A DNA stretch of 64,000 nt, from NCBI GenBank assembly GCA_964413935.1, contig CAYPTY010000002.1, positions 130,692-194,691 on the forward strand. Direction: 5' to 3'. The notes under the pieces are model-generated. The model was given only the letters and a program-made list of their open reading frames with translations, did not search any database and was not told the origin of the DNA. Positions 8,546-17,214 of this stretch are shown here, piece after piece (within the stretch, counting starts at the first letter, position 1; every line of letters begins with the position of its first letter). Origin of the DNA: CAYPTY01 sp964413935 (lineage in GTDB: Bacteria > Bacteroidota > Rhodothermia > Balneolales > Balneolaceae). A program made the translations under genes and the position numbers.

Positions 8546-9831
8546 TCCGCAAAGTGTTTGGGAAGATCATATGGCATGGTCTCCATTCCGAGAATACTGC
8601 GGCGCAGGCTTTCCATGCTCACTATAGCTGATCGCTGTTTATTTAAGATACGGTCTTTGGTAAACAGTGCTTTTATGGCGAAATGCCACTCGGCCGACCA
8701 GAAACCCAGCCACACCGTACCCACGGGTTTTTCTTTGCTGCCCCCTGTGGGTCCGGCAATGCCGGTCGTTGAAATACCCAGATCCGAACCGAACTTTTGT
8801 GCGACCCCTTTTGCCATCTGCAGGGCTACTTCTTTGCTAACAGCTCCGACCCTTTCAAGATCAGATTTCAAAACTCCCAGTTCCCTTATTTTAGCCTCAT
8901 TGGAATAGGAAACTATACCCCCGAGCATGTAATCGGAACTCCCGGGCACATCGGTGATCATACTGCTGATTAGCCCGCCGGTGCAGCTCTCAGCGGTAGC
9001 TATGCTCAGCTTTTGCTCTTTGAGAATATTACCTAGGGCTTCTTCGAGGCTTGAATCCCTTCCTTCCCCAAAGATAAAATCACCGGCTTTTTCATAAATA
9101 CGATCCGAGAGCACATTCAATGCTCTTTCAGCCTCTTCTCTGCTTTCCGCCCTGCTGTCGATGCGCAGGGTTACCAGGCCGGGTCGCGGCAGGAATGCCA
9201 GTTTAACCCCGTTTTTAACACAATCGGATAAATCGCCTAACACCTGGTCAGCCAGAGTACTTTCTCCTATACCGGCCGTTTTGATGTAACGGGAGATCAC
9301 ATAATCCACATCCCCAAAGAAAGACCGGATTTTATCGCTTACGCCTTTACGCATCAGGTACTTCATCTCATAGGGCACACCGGGCAGCATAGCCAGGCAG
9401 GAATCGTCCGTTTCAAACCACATTCCGGGAGCCGTTCCTGAAGCATTGAAAAGCACCGTACAATTTTCAGGTACCATGGCCTGATCGTAGTTGGAATCAG
9501 AAAAGGGAATATTCCGCTCGGTAAAAATTTTACGAATGTAGGATAAAGTGGGCTCATGCAGCACCATTCTTGATTGGAACAGTTCAGCAACTGCTTTCTT
9601 GGAGATGTCATCGTTGGTGGGACCCAGCCCACCGGTACAGATTACCAGGTCGCTGCTTTTCAGGCATGTGCTGATTACATCCCTGATTTCCTGCGGTTCA
9701 TCTGAAATGGTATAGATGCGCTTTACTTCGAAGCCCAGTTCCGACAGGTATTCACCGATCCAGGCTGCATTGGTATTGATGGTATCACCGATTAGCAGCT
9801 CATTGCCGATGGAGATTATGTTCGCCGTCAT
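8542..9831 (-). CDS. cinA: CinA family nicotinamide-nucleotide amidohydrolase
   Basis: A 429-residue two-domain CinA. The N-terminal MoCF-biosynthesis-like domain (about 1-170) shows IGNELLIGD (8-16) and CTGGLGPTNDD (65-75). The C-terminal amidohydrolase domain (about 262-425) has ATAESCTGGLISS (278-290) with Ser282 the likely nucleophile, and ISTTGIAGPTGG (353-364). The family deamidates NMN to nicotinate mononucleotide for NAD recycling and, in the N-terminal part, can act as an ADP-ribose pyrophosphatase. The Met1 ATG (9831) is divergent from pgsA and the gene is the first of the cinA-barrel-ftsX operon. It is often linked to recA in other genomes; here recA is elsewhere in the window. Confidence 0.95.
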   Translation of the reverse strand: MTANIISIGNELLIGDTINTNAAWIGEYLSELGFEVKRIYTISDEPQEIRDVISTCLKSSDLVICTGGLGPTNDDISKKAVAELFQSRMVLHEPTLSYIRKIFTERNIPFSDSNYDQAMVPENCTVLFNASGTAPGMWFETDDSCLAMLPGVPYEMKYLMRKGVSDKIRSFFGDVDYVISRYIKTAGIGESTLADQVLGDLSDCVKNGVKLAFLPRPGLVTLRIDSRAESREEAERALNVLSDRIYEKAGDFIFGEGRDSSLEEALGNILKEQKLSIATAESCTGGLISSMITDVPGSSDYMLGGIVSYSNEAKIRELGVLKSDLERVGAVSKEVALQMAKGVAQKFGSDLGISTTGIAGPTGGSKEKPVGTVWLGFWSAEWHFAIKALFTKDRILNKQRSAIVSMESLRRSILGMETMPYDLPKHFAD

Positions 9832-9891
9832 GTGGCAAAATTCACCATTCCACCTTCAAAATTCCACTTTTATATTCACTATCTTGCCCTG

Positions 9892-10491
9892 ATGCAAAAA
9901 AACATACCGAACATACTTTCTGCCCTGCGCATCGTTCTGACGCCTGTTTTTCTGATCATGTACCTTCAAGATGATATCGTCTGGAGGGCGCTCAGTATTG
10001 CTGTTTTTGCCATAGCAGCCTTTACTGACTTTATGGACGGATACCTGGCCCGGCACTTCGGTGTAGAAAGCAAAATCGGAGTTTTTCTGGATCCGCTTGC
10101 GGATAAGATCCTCACCTTCGCAGGATTCATTTGTCTTGCAATACTGAACCCAACGCTATTCCCCTGGTGGGCCATTATTGTAATTATGGTTCGGGATATC
10201 CTGATCACAGCATTGAGAGTTTATGCTGACCGCAGAAAGCTGAATATGAAGACCCGTTTCACTGCAAAAGTAAAGACCTTCGCCCAGATGATATTTCTGT
10301 ATTCCTTCCTGTTACTGGGGGTTTTTCTTCAGGCTGATGTCGGTATTTCATCCTTTGTGAATGATCTCTTCAGCACCCGGATTCCCTACTTCTTATTGCT
10401 TGCCGTAGCCGGAATCACAGTTTATTCAGGTATTGAGTATCTGATCATGAATCCGGCATTAATGCGCTCACGCCATGCTGAACCGGCTTAA
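9892..10491 (+). CDS. pgsA: CDP-diacylglycerol--glycerol-3-phosphate 3-phosphatidyltransferase
   Basis: Inner-membrane enzyme that makes phosphatidylglycerol phosphate. The CDP-alcohol phosphotransferase motif DG-x2-AR-x8-G-x3-D-x3-D is intact (Asp49, Gly50, Ala53, Arg54, Gly63, Asp67, Asp71), within 199 residues and about five or six membrane segments. I chose ATG 9892 because the sequence MQKNIPNILSALRIVL is the normal PgsA N terminus; the open frame runs back to a GTG at 9832 that would add an unrelated tail. Its 3' end overlaps pgpA by 17 nt, so the two successive enzymes of phosphatidylglycerol synthesis are coupled. TATCTTG at 9881-9887 resembles a partial TAnnTTTG box, too close to the ATG to be judged. 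Confidence 0.95.
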   Translation: MQKNIPNILSALRIVLTPVFLIMYLQDDIVWRALSIAVFAIAAFTDFMDGYLARHFGVESKIGVFLDPLADKILTFAGFICLAILNPTLFPWWAIIVIMVRDILITALRVYADRRKLNMKTRFTAKVKTFAQMIFLYSFLLLGVFLQADVGISSFVNDLFSTRIPYFLLLAVAGITVYSGIEYLIMNPALMRSRHAEPA

Positions 10492-10945
10492 AAAGATACT
10501 GGGAAGCGGACTGGGAAGCGGATACCTTCCATTTGCTCCCGGCACCTGGGGATCCCTACCACCGGTTTTCATTTCCTGGCTGTTATCATCTTATTTCGGA
10601 TGGATGAGCCTCATCCCACTGGTACTGTTATTCAGCCTATTAAGTCTTTGGGTGAGTCCTTATCTGGAGGAGGAATGGGGTAAAGATCCCGGAAAGCTGG
10701 TTATAGACGAGTGGGCAGGGCAAAGTCTGGTTTTTATGGCACTTCCGATGACAGGGCATTTAGATTCCGATTACCTCATTCTCATATCAGGCTTTCTACT
10801 ATTTCGTTTTTTTGACATCCTTAAACCATTGGGGATTAATCACTTACAGAATTTAAAATCTGGTTGGGGTATCTTGCTGGATGACTTGCTGGCTGGGCTT
10901 TATGCACTTATCTCACTAAATATTCTTATATTTTATACGTTCTGA
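10475..10945 (+). CDS. pgpA: Phosphatidylglycerophosphatase A
   Basis: A 156-residue membrane protein that removes the phosphate from phosphatidylglycerol phosphate, the step after PgsA. It starts with the family signature GSGLGSGYLPFAPGTWGSLP (11-30), has an acidic catalytic segment LVIDEWAGQ (about 69-77), and FFDILKPLGI (about 111-120), with four hydrophobic segments. It overlaps pgsA by 17 nt in another frame, which supports coupled expression. The downstream pyrE starts 44 nt later and may be cotranscribed. Confidence 0.93.
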   Translation: MLNRLKKILGSGLGSGYLPFAPGTWGSLPPVFISWLLSSYFGWMSLIPLVLLFSLLSLWVSPYLEEEWGKDPGKLVIDEWAGQSLVFMALPMTGHLDSDYLILISGFLLFRFFDILKPLGINHLQNLKSGWGILLDDLLAGLYALISLNILIFYTF

Positions 10946-10989
10946 AGCAAAACAGAACATTATTGCCATCTACAGATACCTGCCTGATT

Positions 10990-11646
10990 ATGATTATCGA
11001 TAAAACTTATGCAAGGGAACTTGCGCACAACCTGCTCAAAATAAATGCGGTTCTGCTGCGCCCTAACAATCCTTTTACCTGGTCTTCCGGATGGAATTCA
11101 CCCATTTATTGTGATAACCGCCTTACCCTGCGTTATCCTGAAATCCGAAGAGGAATAGCGGATCAGTTTACCAAACTCATTGAAGAGCGTTATCCGGATA
11201 TTACGGTTGTGACCGGAACGGCAACCGCGGGAATACCTCATGCTACCATCATTGCTGAAAAAATGAACCTACCGATGGCTTATGTCCGATCAAAAGCAAA
11301 AAGTTACGGTATGGGCAATCAAATCGAGGGTGGCGTGGCCAAGGGAGAAAAAACCGTTGTCATTGAAGATCTCATCTCAACCGGCGGCTCGGCCATTTCA
11401 GTAATCGATGCCCTTCAGTTCGTTGGGGCTGATGTACAGGCACTATTCAGTATTTTCACTTATGGATTCCAGAAATCCATCGACCGCTTCGCCGATATGA
11501 AAATGCCGGTATATACTCTCACTGACTATGCTACTCTGGTTGAGGTTGCCCTGGAAGAGAACTTTATTAAAGAGGAAGACCTTGAACTGCTGTCAAGCTG
11601 GCGAAATAACCCCGAAACCTGGGCAGTAAAAGGTAATTTGGTTTAG
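10990..11646 (+). CDS. pyrE: Orotate phosphoribosyltransferase
   Basis: Converts orotate and PRPP to OMP in pyrimidine synthesis. The PRPP-binding loop VVIEDLISTGGSA is at 123-135, with a SSGWNSPIYCDNR orotate-side segment (32-44) and SKAKSYGMG (101-109) carrying the flexible-loop lysines. I took ATG 10990 (218 residues, MIIDKTYAREL) rather than the upstream in-frame TTG at 10963, because homologues begin close to this point and the extra nine residues are not family-like. pyrC lies elsewhere in the window (23.2-24.5 kb), so the pathway is scattered. The spacer upstream is AT-rich (TATATTTTATA near 10927) and could hold a promoter. Confidence 0.95.
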   Translation: MIIDKTYARELAHNLLKINAVLLRPNNPFTWSSGWNSPIYCDNRLTLRYPEIRRGIADQFTKLIEERYPDITVVTGTATAGIPHATIIAEKMNLPMAYVRSKAKSYGMGNQIEGGVAKGEKTVVIEDLISTGGSAISVIDALQFVGADVQALFSIFTYGFQKSIDRFADMKMPVYTLTDYATLVEVALEENFIKEEDLELLSSWRNNPETWAVKGNLV

Positions 11647-11706
11647 AAACCACCCCTTTTTCTCTTTATATTTACGGTCTTTCTCGAAAATTAAACCCGA
11701 GCATTC

Positions 11707-13062
11707 TTGCAAAAGAAATTCTTCATAGAGACCTACGGCTGCCAAATGAACTTTGCGGATTCGGAGATAGTAAACTCCATCCTGCTGGAAAAGGGTATGC
11801 AACCTGCCGATTCAGTGGAATCAGCGGATGTAATACTGGTAAATACCTGCTCTATCCGCGAAAATGCGGAAACCAAAGTCTGGAATCGTCTTAAGGAATT
11901 TCGCCAGCTTAAAAAACAGAACGATAATCTAACGGTAGGCGTGCTGGGTTGTATGGCAGAACGCATTCGTGATCAGATCATCGAAGAAGAGCAGCTGGTA
12001 GACCTGGTGGTTGGCCCGGATGCTTACCGTGATATCCCCCGTTTACTTGAACAGGTTGATGACGGCCGCAAAGCGGTTAATGTGTTACTCTCTCTAGAAG
12101 AGACCTATGCAGATATTGCACCGGTGCGCACGGTTGGCAACGGAGTAACCGCTTTTGTTTCCATTATGCGTGGATGCGATAATATGTGTTCTTTTTGCGT
12201 GGTACCCTTCACCCGTGGACGGGAAAGAAGTCGGCCGATGGGCAGCATCCTCAATGAAATCAAACAGCTTTATGAAGATGGTTACCGTGAAGTGACCCTG
12301 CTTGGACAGAATGTGAACTCCTACAAGGATGGAGATCATACCTTCACAACTCTGATGGATGAGGCCTCTAAAGCCAATCCGGAAATGCGATTCCGTTTTT
12401 CATCCCCTCATCCCAAGGATTTTCCGGATGATCTGCTATATCTGATCGCTGAAAGACCCAACTTGTGCAATTACATACATATTCCGGCACAATCGGGGAA
12501 TAACGATGTGCTGGAACGCATGCGCCGCCCGTATACACGTGAACAGTATCTGGAACTGGTTGGCAAAATGAAGTCCATTATCCCCGGACTTACCCTCTCA
12601 ACGGATATGATCACAGGTTTTTGTGGGGAAACTGAAGATGAGCATCAGGATACGCTGACCTTAATGGCAGAAGTTAGATATGCCCTGGCTTATATGTTTG
12701 CCTACAGTGAGCGTGAGAGAACTCTGGCTTATCGCAAATTTGAAGATGATGTACCTGAGGATGTTAAAAAACGCAGACTCACAGAAATCATCAATCAGCA
12801 AATGAATATTCAGGAAGAACTCAATAAGGAAGAGATTGGCAAACAGCATTTGATCCTGATTGAAAAAACCAGCAAACGATCTGAGGATCAGCTTTCGGGC
12901 CGTACGGATACCAACAAAATGGTGATTATAGACAAGGATCAGTACCAGCCCGGAGATTATGTTGCTGTTGAAATTACTGACAGCACATCGGCAACTTTAC
13001 AAGGAAAAGCCATTCGCAAGAGCAGTATCGCTGAGTTTTACGGGGAAAAAGTGGCCGTGTGA
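11707..13062 (+). CDS. miaB: tRNA-2-methylthio-N6-dimethylallyladenosine synthase MiaB
   Basis: Radical-SAM methylthiotransferase that adds the 2-methylthio group to i6A37 of tRNAs reading UNN codons. The 451-residue protein has the three domains: UPF0004 with Cys12, Cys48 and Cys82 for the auxiliary cluster; the radical-SAM motif CDNMCSFC (Cys157, Cys161, Cys164); and a C-terminal TRAM domain (about 380-443). The sequence begins MQKKFFIETYGCQMNFADSE, which is the family start, so the TTG at 11707 is the start codon. The 60-bp gap after pyrE contains TATATTTACG (11667-11676), a near match to a TAnnTTTG box. Confidence 0.96.
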   Translation: MQKKFFIETYGCQMNFADSEIVNSILLEKGMQPADSVESADVILVNTCSIRENAETKVWNRLKEFRQLKKQNDNLTVGVLGCMAERIRDQIIEEEQLVDLVVGPDAYRDIPRLLEQVDDGRKAVNVLLSLEETYADIAPVRTVGNGVTAFVSIMRGCDNMCSFCVVPFTRGRERSRPMGSILNEIKQLYEDGYREVTLLGQNVNSYKDGDHTFTTLMDEASKANPEMRFRFSSPHPKDFPDDLLYLIAERPNLCNYIHIPAQSGNNDVLERMRRPYTREQYLELVGKMKSIIPGLTLSTDMITGFCGETEDEHQDTLTLMAEVRYALAYMFAYSERERTLAYRKFEDDVPEDVKKRRLTEIINQQMNIQEELNKEEIGKQHLILIEKTSKRSEDQLSGRTDTNKMVIIDKDQYQPGDYVAVEITDSTSATLQGKAIRKSSIAEFYGEKVAV

Positions 13063-13063
13063 T

Positions 13064-14542
13064 TTGAACAAGCCGCCTAAATACGCTTCCCTTCTGCTTG
13101 TTCTGCTGTTTCTGACATCGCTGTTTGCGACTCCAAAAATCCTCGCCCAGACTAATCTGGGAATCAGGCTTGATCTTAGGGATAATGATTCCTTCCGCCT
13201 AACCGATTTCAAGTCGCTGTCCTCTGATCTTGGCATTGATTACCTCGAAATAATGGGTGAAGCACCCCAAGCCCTGCTAAGCTGGGCTATGGAGCAGGAA
13301 ATTAAGGTGTACATGCATTCCGGACTGCAATTCATGACGGCACATCGGCTCGCTGATCCTGATAACTTCAGTCAAGTTGAGGCGATAGTACAGGCCAATA
13401 CCAACAAACCAGGCGTAACCGGTTTCACTATCCTCAGGAGGTCAGCAACATTCAAGGAGAACGTGGAAGGCATTATTAGCTTATACGCGGATTCTCTGAG
13501 AAGAATCTCTGATAAACAACTCCTGATCCACTCCTACTATACAGAATCCGCCCATCCACCCTATGATTATCTTGATAGGGTCATTTTTGAATTCAGGAAA
13601 TCTGCCGATATACAGTCTGATTCAAGCTTAGTCTATTTTGATGATTATGACTACCAGCCTTCCGATATAGTCATACTAAATACAGCCCTTGAAAAAACAC
13701 CGAAATTGCTGATTCTACATTATGAATGGCTGACGGAGGCTGTAAAGGATCATTCGGATTTGAAAACTGCTTTCGCCTCACTCAAAGACAGCTCAAACAG
13801 CCTTCCGGAGCCAAAACAGGAAAAAAAGGGTCCGAAAGCTAACTGGAACCTGCTTTTACTGGTTCTGCTTTGGACCACCATAGTCACTCATTATGCCTAT
13901 CACCCTGAATACCGCAATAATCTGTTTAGATATTTCTTTTCCCATACCTACTTCACGAAAGAAATTATGGAGTACAGGATCAGGAATGCCTCCAACGGCT
14001 TCATTATTCTGTTACAGCACTCCCTTTTTGGCGGTTTATTTTTTTACTACTTACTGAGGCTTGCTTTTTCCGACTCCGGAATCAAGGCCTTTTTTGATAA
14101 TCTCCCGCTTGTGGCCATAATGGGCGATACTTTCCTTTCCGTGTTTATCCTGGGCATACTGCTTTTGATCATCTTTCAGATTACGGCCATCATCTGGATC
14201 TCTATATTCAATCGCGAAATCAGGCACCTCAGCCAGATTCTGACCTTATACGCCTGGCCATTACAACTGAATTTTCTCGTCCTGACCATCATGAGTACGC
14301 TGTTTCATGCTTCAGGCCAGACCAAAAGCTTTTATGTGCTGGCTGCAATCTTTGTTTTCATCTGGTTCAACGCATTTAATCTTGCTGCGGTTGATACCGC
14401 ACGATACAAACAAAAAGGGCGTATTCTGTATGCCTTCAGTACAATCGTGCTGCATTTTAGTATAACAGCAGCAGCCGTATTATTCATGCTGTACAATACA
14501 CCCTTTTACCAGGTTCTTCAGCTTTCCGCCAACCTGCCCTAA
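13064..14542 (+). CDS. Secreted-domain plus six-TM membrane protein of unknown function
   Basis: I do not recognise this protein. The likely start is TTG 13064, 1 nt after the miaB stop, giving 492 residues; the frame extends upstream into miaB but the signal peptide begins here (hydrophobic 9-21, cleavage after KILA at about 28). Residues 30-245 look like a globular periplasmic domain with alternating strands and helices (YLEIMGEAPQALLSW, KVYMHSGLQFMTAH, QLLIHSYYTESAHPPYDYLDR), which could be a TIM-barrel-like fold. A basic linker (about 247-259) leads to six predicted membrane segments: about 262-278, 312-333, 349-381 (possibly two), 396-414, 422-441 and 454-477. The C-terminal part vaguely resembles the multi-TM DUF4271 type of Bacteroidota. 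Coupling with miaB looks positional rather than functional. Confidence 0.7.
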   Translation: MNKPPKYASLLLVLLFLTSLFATPKILAQTNLGIRLDLRDNDSFRLTDFKSLSSDLGIDYLEIMGEAPQALLSWAMEQEIKVYMHSGLQFMTAHRLADPDNFSQVEAIVQANTNKPGVTGFTILRRSATFKENVEGIISLYADSLRRISDKQLLIHSYYTESAHPPYDYLDRVIFEFRKSADIQSDSSLVYFDDYDYQPSDIVILNTALEKTPKLLILHYEWLTEAVKDHSDLKTAFASLKDSSNSLPEPKQEKKGPKANWNLLLLVLLWTTIVTHYAYHPEYRNNLFRYFFSHTYFTKEIMEYRIRNASNGFIILLQHSLFGGLFFYYLLRLAFSDSGIKAFFDNLPLVAIMGDTFLSVFILGILLLIIFQITAIIWISIFNREIRHLSQILTLYAWPLQLNFLVLTIMSTLFHASGQTKSFYVLAAIFVFIWFNAFNLAAVDTARYKQKGRILYAFSTIVLHFSITAAAVLFMLYNTPFYQVLQLSANLP

Positions 14543-14565
14543 GCTGCCTAAGCTGCCATTGGCGG
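14526..14565. repeat. Inverted repeat at the convergent junction
   Basis: CCGCCAA (14526-14532) and TTGGCGG (14559-14565) form 7-bp arms with 26 nt between, spanning the stops of the plus-strand membrane protein and the minus-strand AraC-type gene. The loop contains a tandem TAAGCTGCC (two copies, 14540-14557). No T-tract follows on either side, so it is at best a weak bidirectional terminator. Confidence 0.4.
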
Positions 14566-14898
14566 ATGATCCTCGAGCACCTGTGATTTCACATCTGTGG
14601 GACTGACACCCAGATGATTTTTGACAAATTTGTACAAAGCCTGCTCGTCTTCAAGACCTACATTCAGTGCTATGCAGTAATACTTGTCTTCCGGCATTTC
14701 ATAAAAGCTGTCCATGATCGCTTTGAGCCGAATCTGATCCATGTATCGTTTTGGCCTTACCCCGAATTCATTCCTGAAAAGCCTTGAAAAGGTCTTGGGA
14801 CTTTGATAGCCCATCAGATACGCCCACTCTCTGACACTGCGAATATTTTTGATGTTTTGCTCTAGTACAAATACAGATCTCCTGATGTTATTCTTCAT
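14548..14898 (-). CDS. Small AraC/XylS-type helix-turn-helix protein
   Basis: A 116-residue protein made essentially of one AraC-type DNA-binding domain: first helix-turn-helix SVREWAYLMGYQSPKTFSRL (21-40), then FRNEFGVRPKRYMDQIRLKA (41-60), the classic second-helix region, and a second weaker helix-turn-helix (about 70-100) ending in FVKNHLGVSP. The chosen ATG 14898 is preceded by AGAGAGAACC, a plausible ribosome site; a longer GTG start at 15015 would add a hydrophobic stretch (SLALLRGFIIFLLV), which I regard as unlikely but not impossible. There is no ligand-binding domain, so it may be a stand-alone regulator. It lies downstream of rpoN with a 151-nt gap from the chosen start. Confidence 0.75.
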   Translation of the reverse strand: MKNNIRRSVFVLEQNIKNIRSVREWAYLMGYQSPKTFSRLFRNEFGVRPKRYMDQIRLKAIMDSFYEMPEDKYYCIALNVGLEDEQALYKFVKNHLGVSPTDVKSQVLEDHPPMAA

Positions 14899-15049
14899 GG
14901 TTCTCTCTTGTTTGGTTCCTATTAACTCAGTATTGGTTGGAGAGGAGATCGTGACTAACAGAAAAATAATGAAGCCGCGTAAAAGCGCAAGACTATATGC
15001 TATCTCTTTTTTCACGGCTTAAATCGTACGGTGATCAAAGCTCAGATCA

Positions 15050-16582
15050 TTAAAAGATCTGTTTTCTCAAACGGGCGACTGGGTAATTCAGCTGTTCACG
15101 ATACTTACTGACGGTTCGCCTTGCTACTTTATACCCTCGCTCCCTGAGCTTCTCGGCCAGTTCCTGATCGGAATAGGGCTTCTGCTTATTCTCTTTTTTT
15201 ATAATCTCCTCCAGAGCATTTTTAACCTCCCGGTTCGAAACCTCTTCCCCACTTTCGGTCTCCAGTCCTTCATTAAAGAAATACTTAAGCTCATAGATTC
15301 CGAAATTAGTCTGAACATATTTTCCATTCACCACTCTGGAAACCGTAGAAATATCCATTCCAATTCGTTCAGACACATCTTTCAGAATCATGGGTTTCAG
15401 GCCGTCACCAAATTTGAAGAAATCTTCCTGCAGAGCCACAATCGTTTTCATGGTCGCCATGAGTGTATTTTGACGTTGCCGGATTGATTCCAGAAACCAC
15501 TGCGCAGCATCCATTTTATTTTTTATGAAGGTTTGAGTTTCCTTCCGGGCAGGGTTCTTTTCCTTCTTAGCTTTGATCTCCTCCCACATGCTTTCATACT
15601 GGGGCGAAATACGGAGACTCGGCGAATTTCGGTGATTAAGCCGAATGTTGAAAAAGCCTTTTTCATCGTCTTCCAGGTCCGATTGCTCCCAGTTAACCTC
15701 AAAATCCGGTTCTATATACTGATTACTTTCCTCCGAAACTGTGGTAACTGCGCCCGGACGAGGATCCATATGGGTAACAGCATCAAATGCCTGTTTCAGA
15801 TGCTTCTCGCTTACGTTCAAGCGATTCATAAGCCGCTCAAAATGCTTCTTTTCAAAGGCATCCCACTCATTCCGGATCATATTAATGGCCACATTTCTTC
15901 CGGGCAGTTCTTTAGATGCATGTTCCAGCTGAACCAAGAGACAGTCACGCAAATCGGTGGAGGCTATTCCTATTGGATCAAGCAGCTGAATTTTTTTTCG
16001 GATACGATCCACATCGTCAGCAGTGATCAGTACCCCGTGGTTAAAAGCAATATTATCCACAACCGCTTCAAAATCGCGGCGGAAATAGCCATCCTCATCC
16101 ACCGAACCCAATATCTGGTCTGCGATCAGGCTTTCTTCCTCGCTCAGATCCAGCAAGGCTACCTGCTCTTCCAGTTTTTCCAGGAGGCTTTCTTCATAGG
16201 GATTGGGCAATTCCCGCCATTCTTCAGCATCAGGATGAGAAGGGGTGGAACTGTAGAGCTCTCCGTCAAATTCGGTGTTTTCATCGAAGTCATCCCAGTC
16301 CACGTCATGCTCATCGACCGCGTCAACTCCCAGATCCTCATCCTCTTCTGTATCCTTTTCCTTATCCCTTTCAGCTTCAGTATCATTTTCATCCATCCGC
16401 TCCTGAACCAGTTCGGTTTCCTGTATTTCCTCCAGCACCGGATTCAGTTCAAGTTCTTCCTTGATGCGCTGTTCCAGAGCTAAAGTGGGCAACTGAAGCA
16501 GTTTTATATACTGCAACTGCTGGGGCGACAGTTTTTGCTGCAGTGACTGCTTCTGGGTGAGTTGTTGCTTATTCCGGATCAT
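15050..16582 (-). CDS. rpoN: RNA polymerase sigma-54 factor
   Basis: The 510-residue alternative sigma factor shows the full architecture. A glutamine-rich region I (about 6-33, QKQSLQQKLSPQQLQYIKLLQ-like, with ELELNPVLEE after) is the activator-responsive part. A long acidic linker follows (about 55-110, with runs of Asp/Glu). The core-binding domain contains DPIGIASTDLRDCLLVQLE. The helix-turn-helix DVSERIGMDISTVSRVVNGK lies near 395-415. The RpoN box ARRTVSKYRE is at 487-496. It recognises -24/-12 promoters and needs an AAA+ activator; none is seen next to it. It overlaps the DUF3109 gene by 14 nt and is coupled to it. Confidence 0.97.
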   Translation of the reverse strand: MIRNKQQLTQKQSLQQKLSPQQLQYIKLLQLPTLALEQRIKEELELNPVLEEIQETELVQERMDENDTEAERDKEKDTEEDEDLGVDAVDEHDVDWDDFDENTEFDGELYSSTPSHPDAEEWRELPNPYEESLLEKLEEQVALLDLSEEESLIADQILGSVDEDGYFRRDFEAVVDNIAFNHGVLITADDVDRIRKKIQLLDPIGIASTDLRDCLLVQLEHASKELPGRNVAINMIRNEWDAFEKKHFERLMNRLNVSEKHLKQAFDAVTHMDPRPGAVTTVSEESNQYIEPDFEVNWEQSDLEDDEKGFFNIRLNHRNSPSLRISPQYESMWEEIKAKKEKNPARKETQTFIKNKMDAAQWFLESIRQRQNTLMATMKTIVALQEDFFKFGDGLKPMILKDVSERIGMDISTVSRVVNGKYVQTNFGIYELKYFFNEGLETESGEEVSNREVKNALEEIIKKENKQKPYSDQELAEKLRERGYKVARRTVSKYREQLNYPVARLRKQIF

Positions 16583-17162
16583 AGGATTCCGAAGATGCTC
16601 TTATATCTTTACAGGTTTGATCAAATTCCTCATACCAGGCTTCTCCGAATCTGCGGACAAGCGGTTCTTTAAGAAATTCTGATAAATATATTCCCAATTT
16701 CTCCCCTTTATCACAAGCAGGAGAGCACATATTGGCCACGTATTCGAAATTAGCATAGGTAAATCCTGCAATTTTCTTCAATCGCAGGGGAAAAAGATGG
16801 CAACTGATGGGTTTTTCCCAGTCGAAACGGCCTTCATAGTAGGCTCTCTGGATGGCGCATTTGGCTACTTCGCCCTCATATACCACAAAAACACATTCTT
16901 TACCTTTCACACAGTTTAATTCCAGCCCGTCTTTATTTGATCCTTTGATGAGGCCCTCTTTTTCTACCAGTTCCCGTGCTTCAGGGCGCAGTTCCTCCTT
17001 TAATTTTCTGTAGGCTTTATTCAGGACAGGCATCTCAGATGAAGAAACCGGGGCTCCCGCATCTCCCACCACACAACATGCCCCTTTACAGCGGGCAAGA
17101 TCACAGGAAAACTTAGCTGTAGCAATGTCTTCGGATAAAATAACATCTCCTACTCGGAACAT
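16569..17162 (-). CDS. DUF3109 family cysteine-rich protein (YkgJ-like)
   Basis: A 197-residue protein that starts MFRVGDVILSEDIATAKFSC, the usual DUF3109 N terminus, which is why ATG 17162 is preferred over the in-frame TTG at 17183. It is rich in cysteine: CDLARCKGACC near 20-30, LNCVKGKECVF, AKCAIQRAYYEGRFDW, PISCHLFPLR and MCSPACDKGEKLG. Such clusters in the wider YkgJ/UPF0153 family are predicted to bind a metal or Fe-S centre, with function unproven. It is translationally coupled to rpoN (14-nt overlap). A perfect TAnnTTTG box lies 4 nt before the ATG, implying a leaderless or nearly leaderless message. Confidence 0.85.
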   Translation of the reverse strand: MFRVGDVILSEDIATAKFSCDLARCKGACCVVGDAGAPVSSSEMPVLNKAYRKLKEELRPEARELVEKEGLIKGSNKDGLELNCVKGKECVFVVYEGEVAKCAIQRAYYEGRFDWEKPISCHLFPLRLKKIAGFTYANFEYVANMCSPACDKGEKLGIYLSEFLKEPLVRRFGEAWYEEFDQTCKDIRASSESYDPE

Positions 17163-17166
17163 GCGG

Positions 17167-17174
17167 CAAATATA
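17167..17174 (-). promoter_or_regulatory. TAnnTTTG (-7 type) box before DUF3109
   Basis: On the minus strand TATATTTG matches the Bacteroidota -7 consensus exactly and lies 4 nt before the ATG at 17162. With transcription starting about four nucleotides after the box, the message would start at or next to the start codon. No TTTG -33 element was seen at the expected distance. Confidence 0.5.
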
Positions 17175-17214
17175 AACATTCAATAAGCAGAACTGAATTG
17201 GAGTGGTCTAACAT

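Noticed and set aside
12959..13063. Extended start of the unknown membrane protein inside miaB
   Set aside because: The extra residues lie in miaB and would precede the signal peptide, so TTG 13064 was used.
15533..16483. Long open frame on the plus strand opposite rpoN
   Set aside because: It is antisense to a clear rpoN with all motifs, and its protein is rich in Phe/Ile runs without domains, a by-product of the opposite coding strand.
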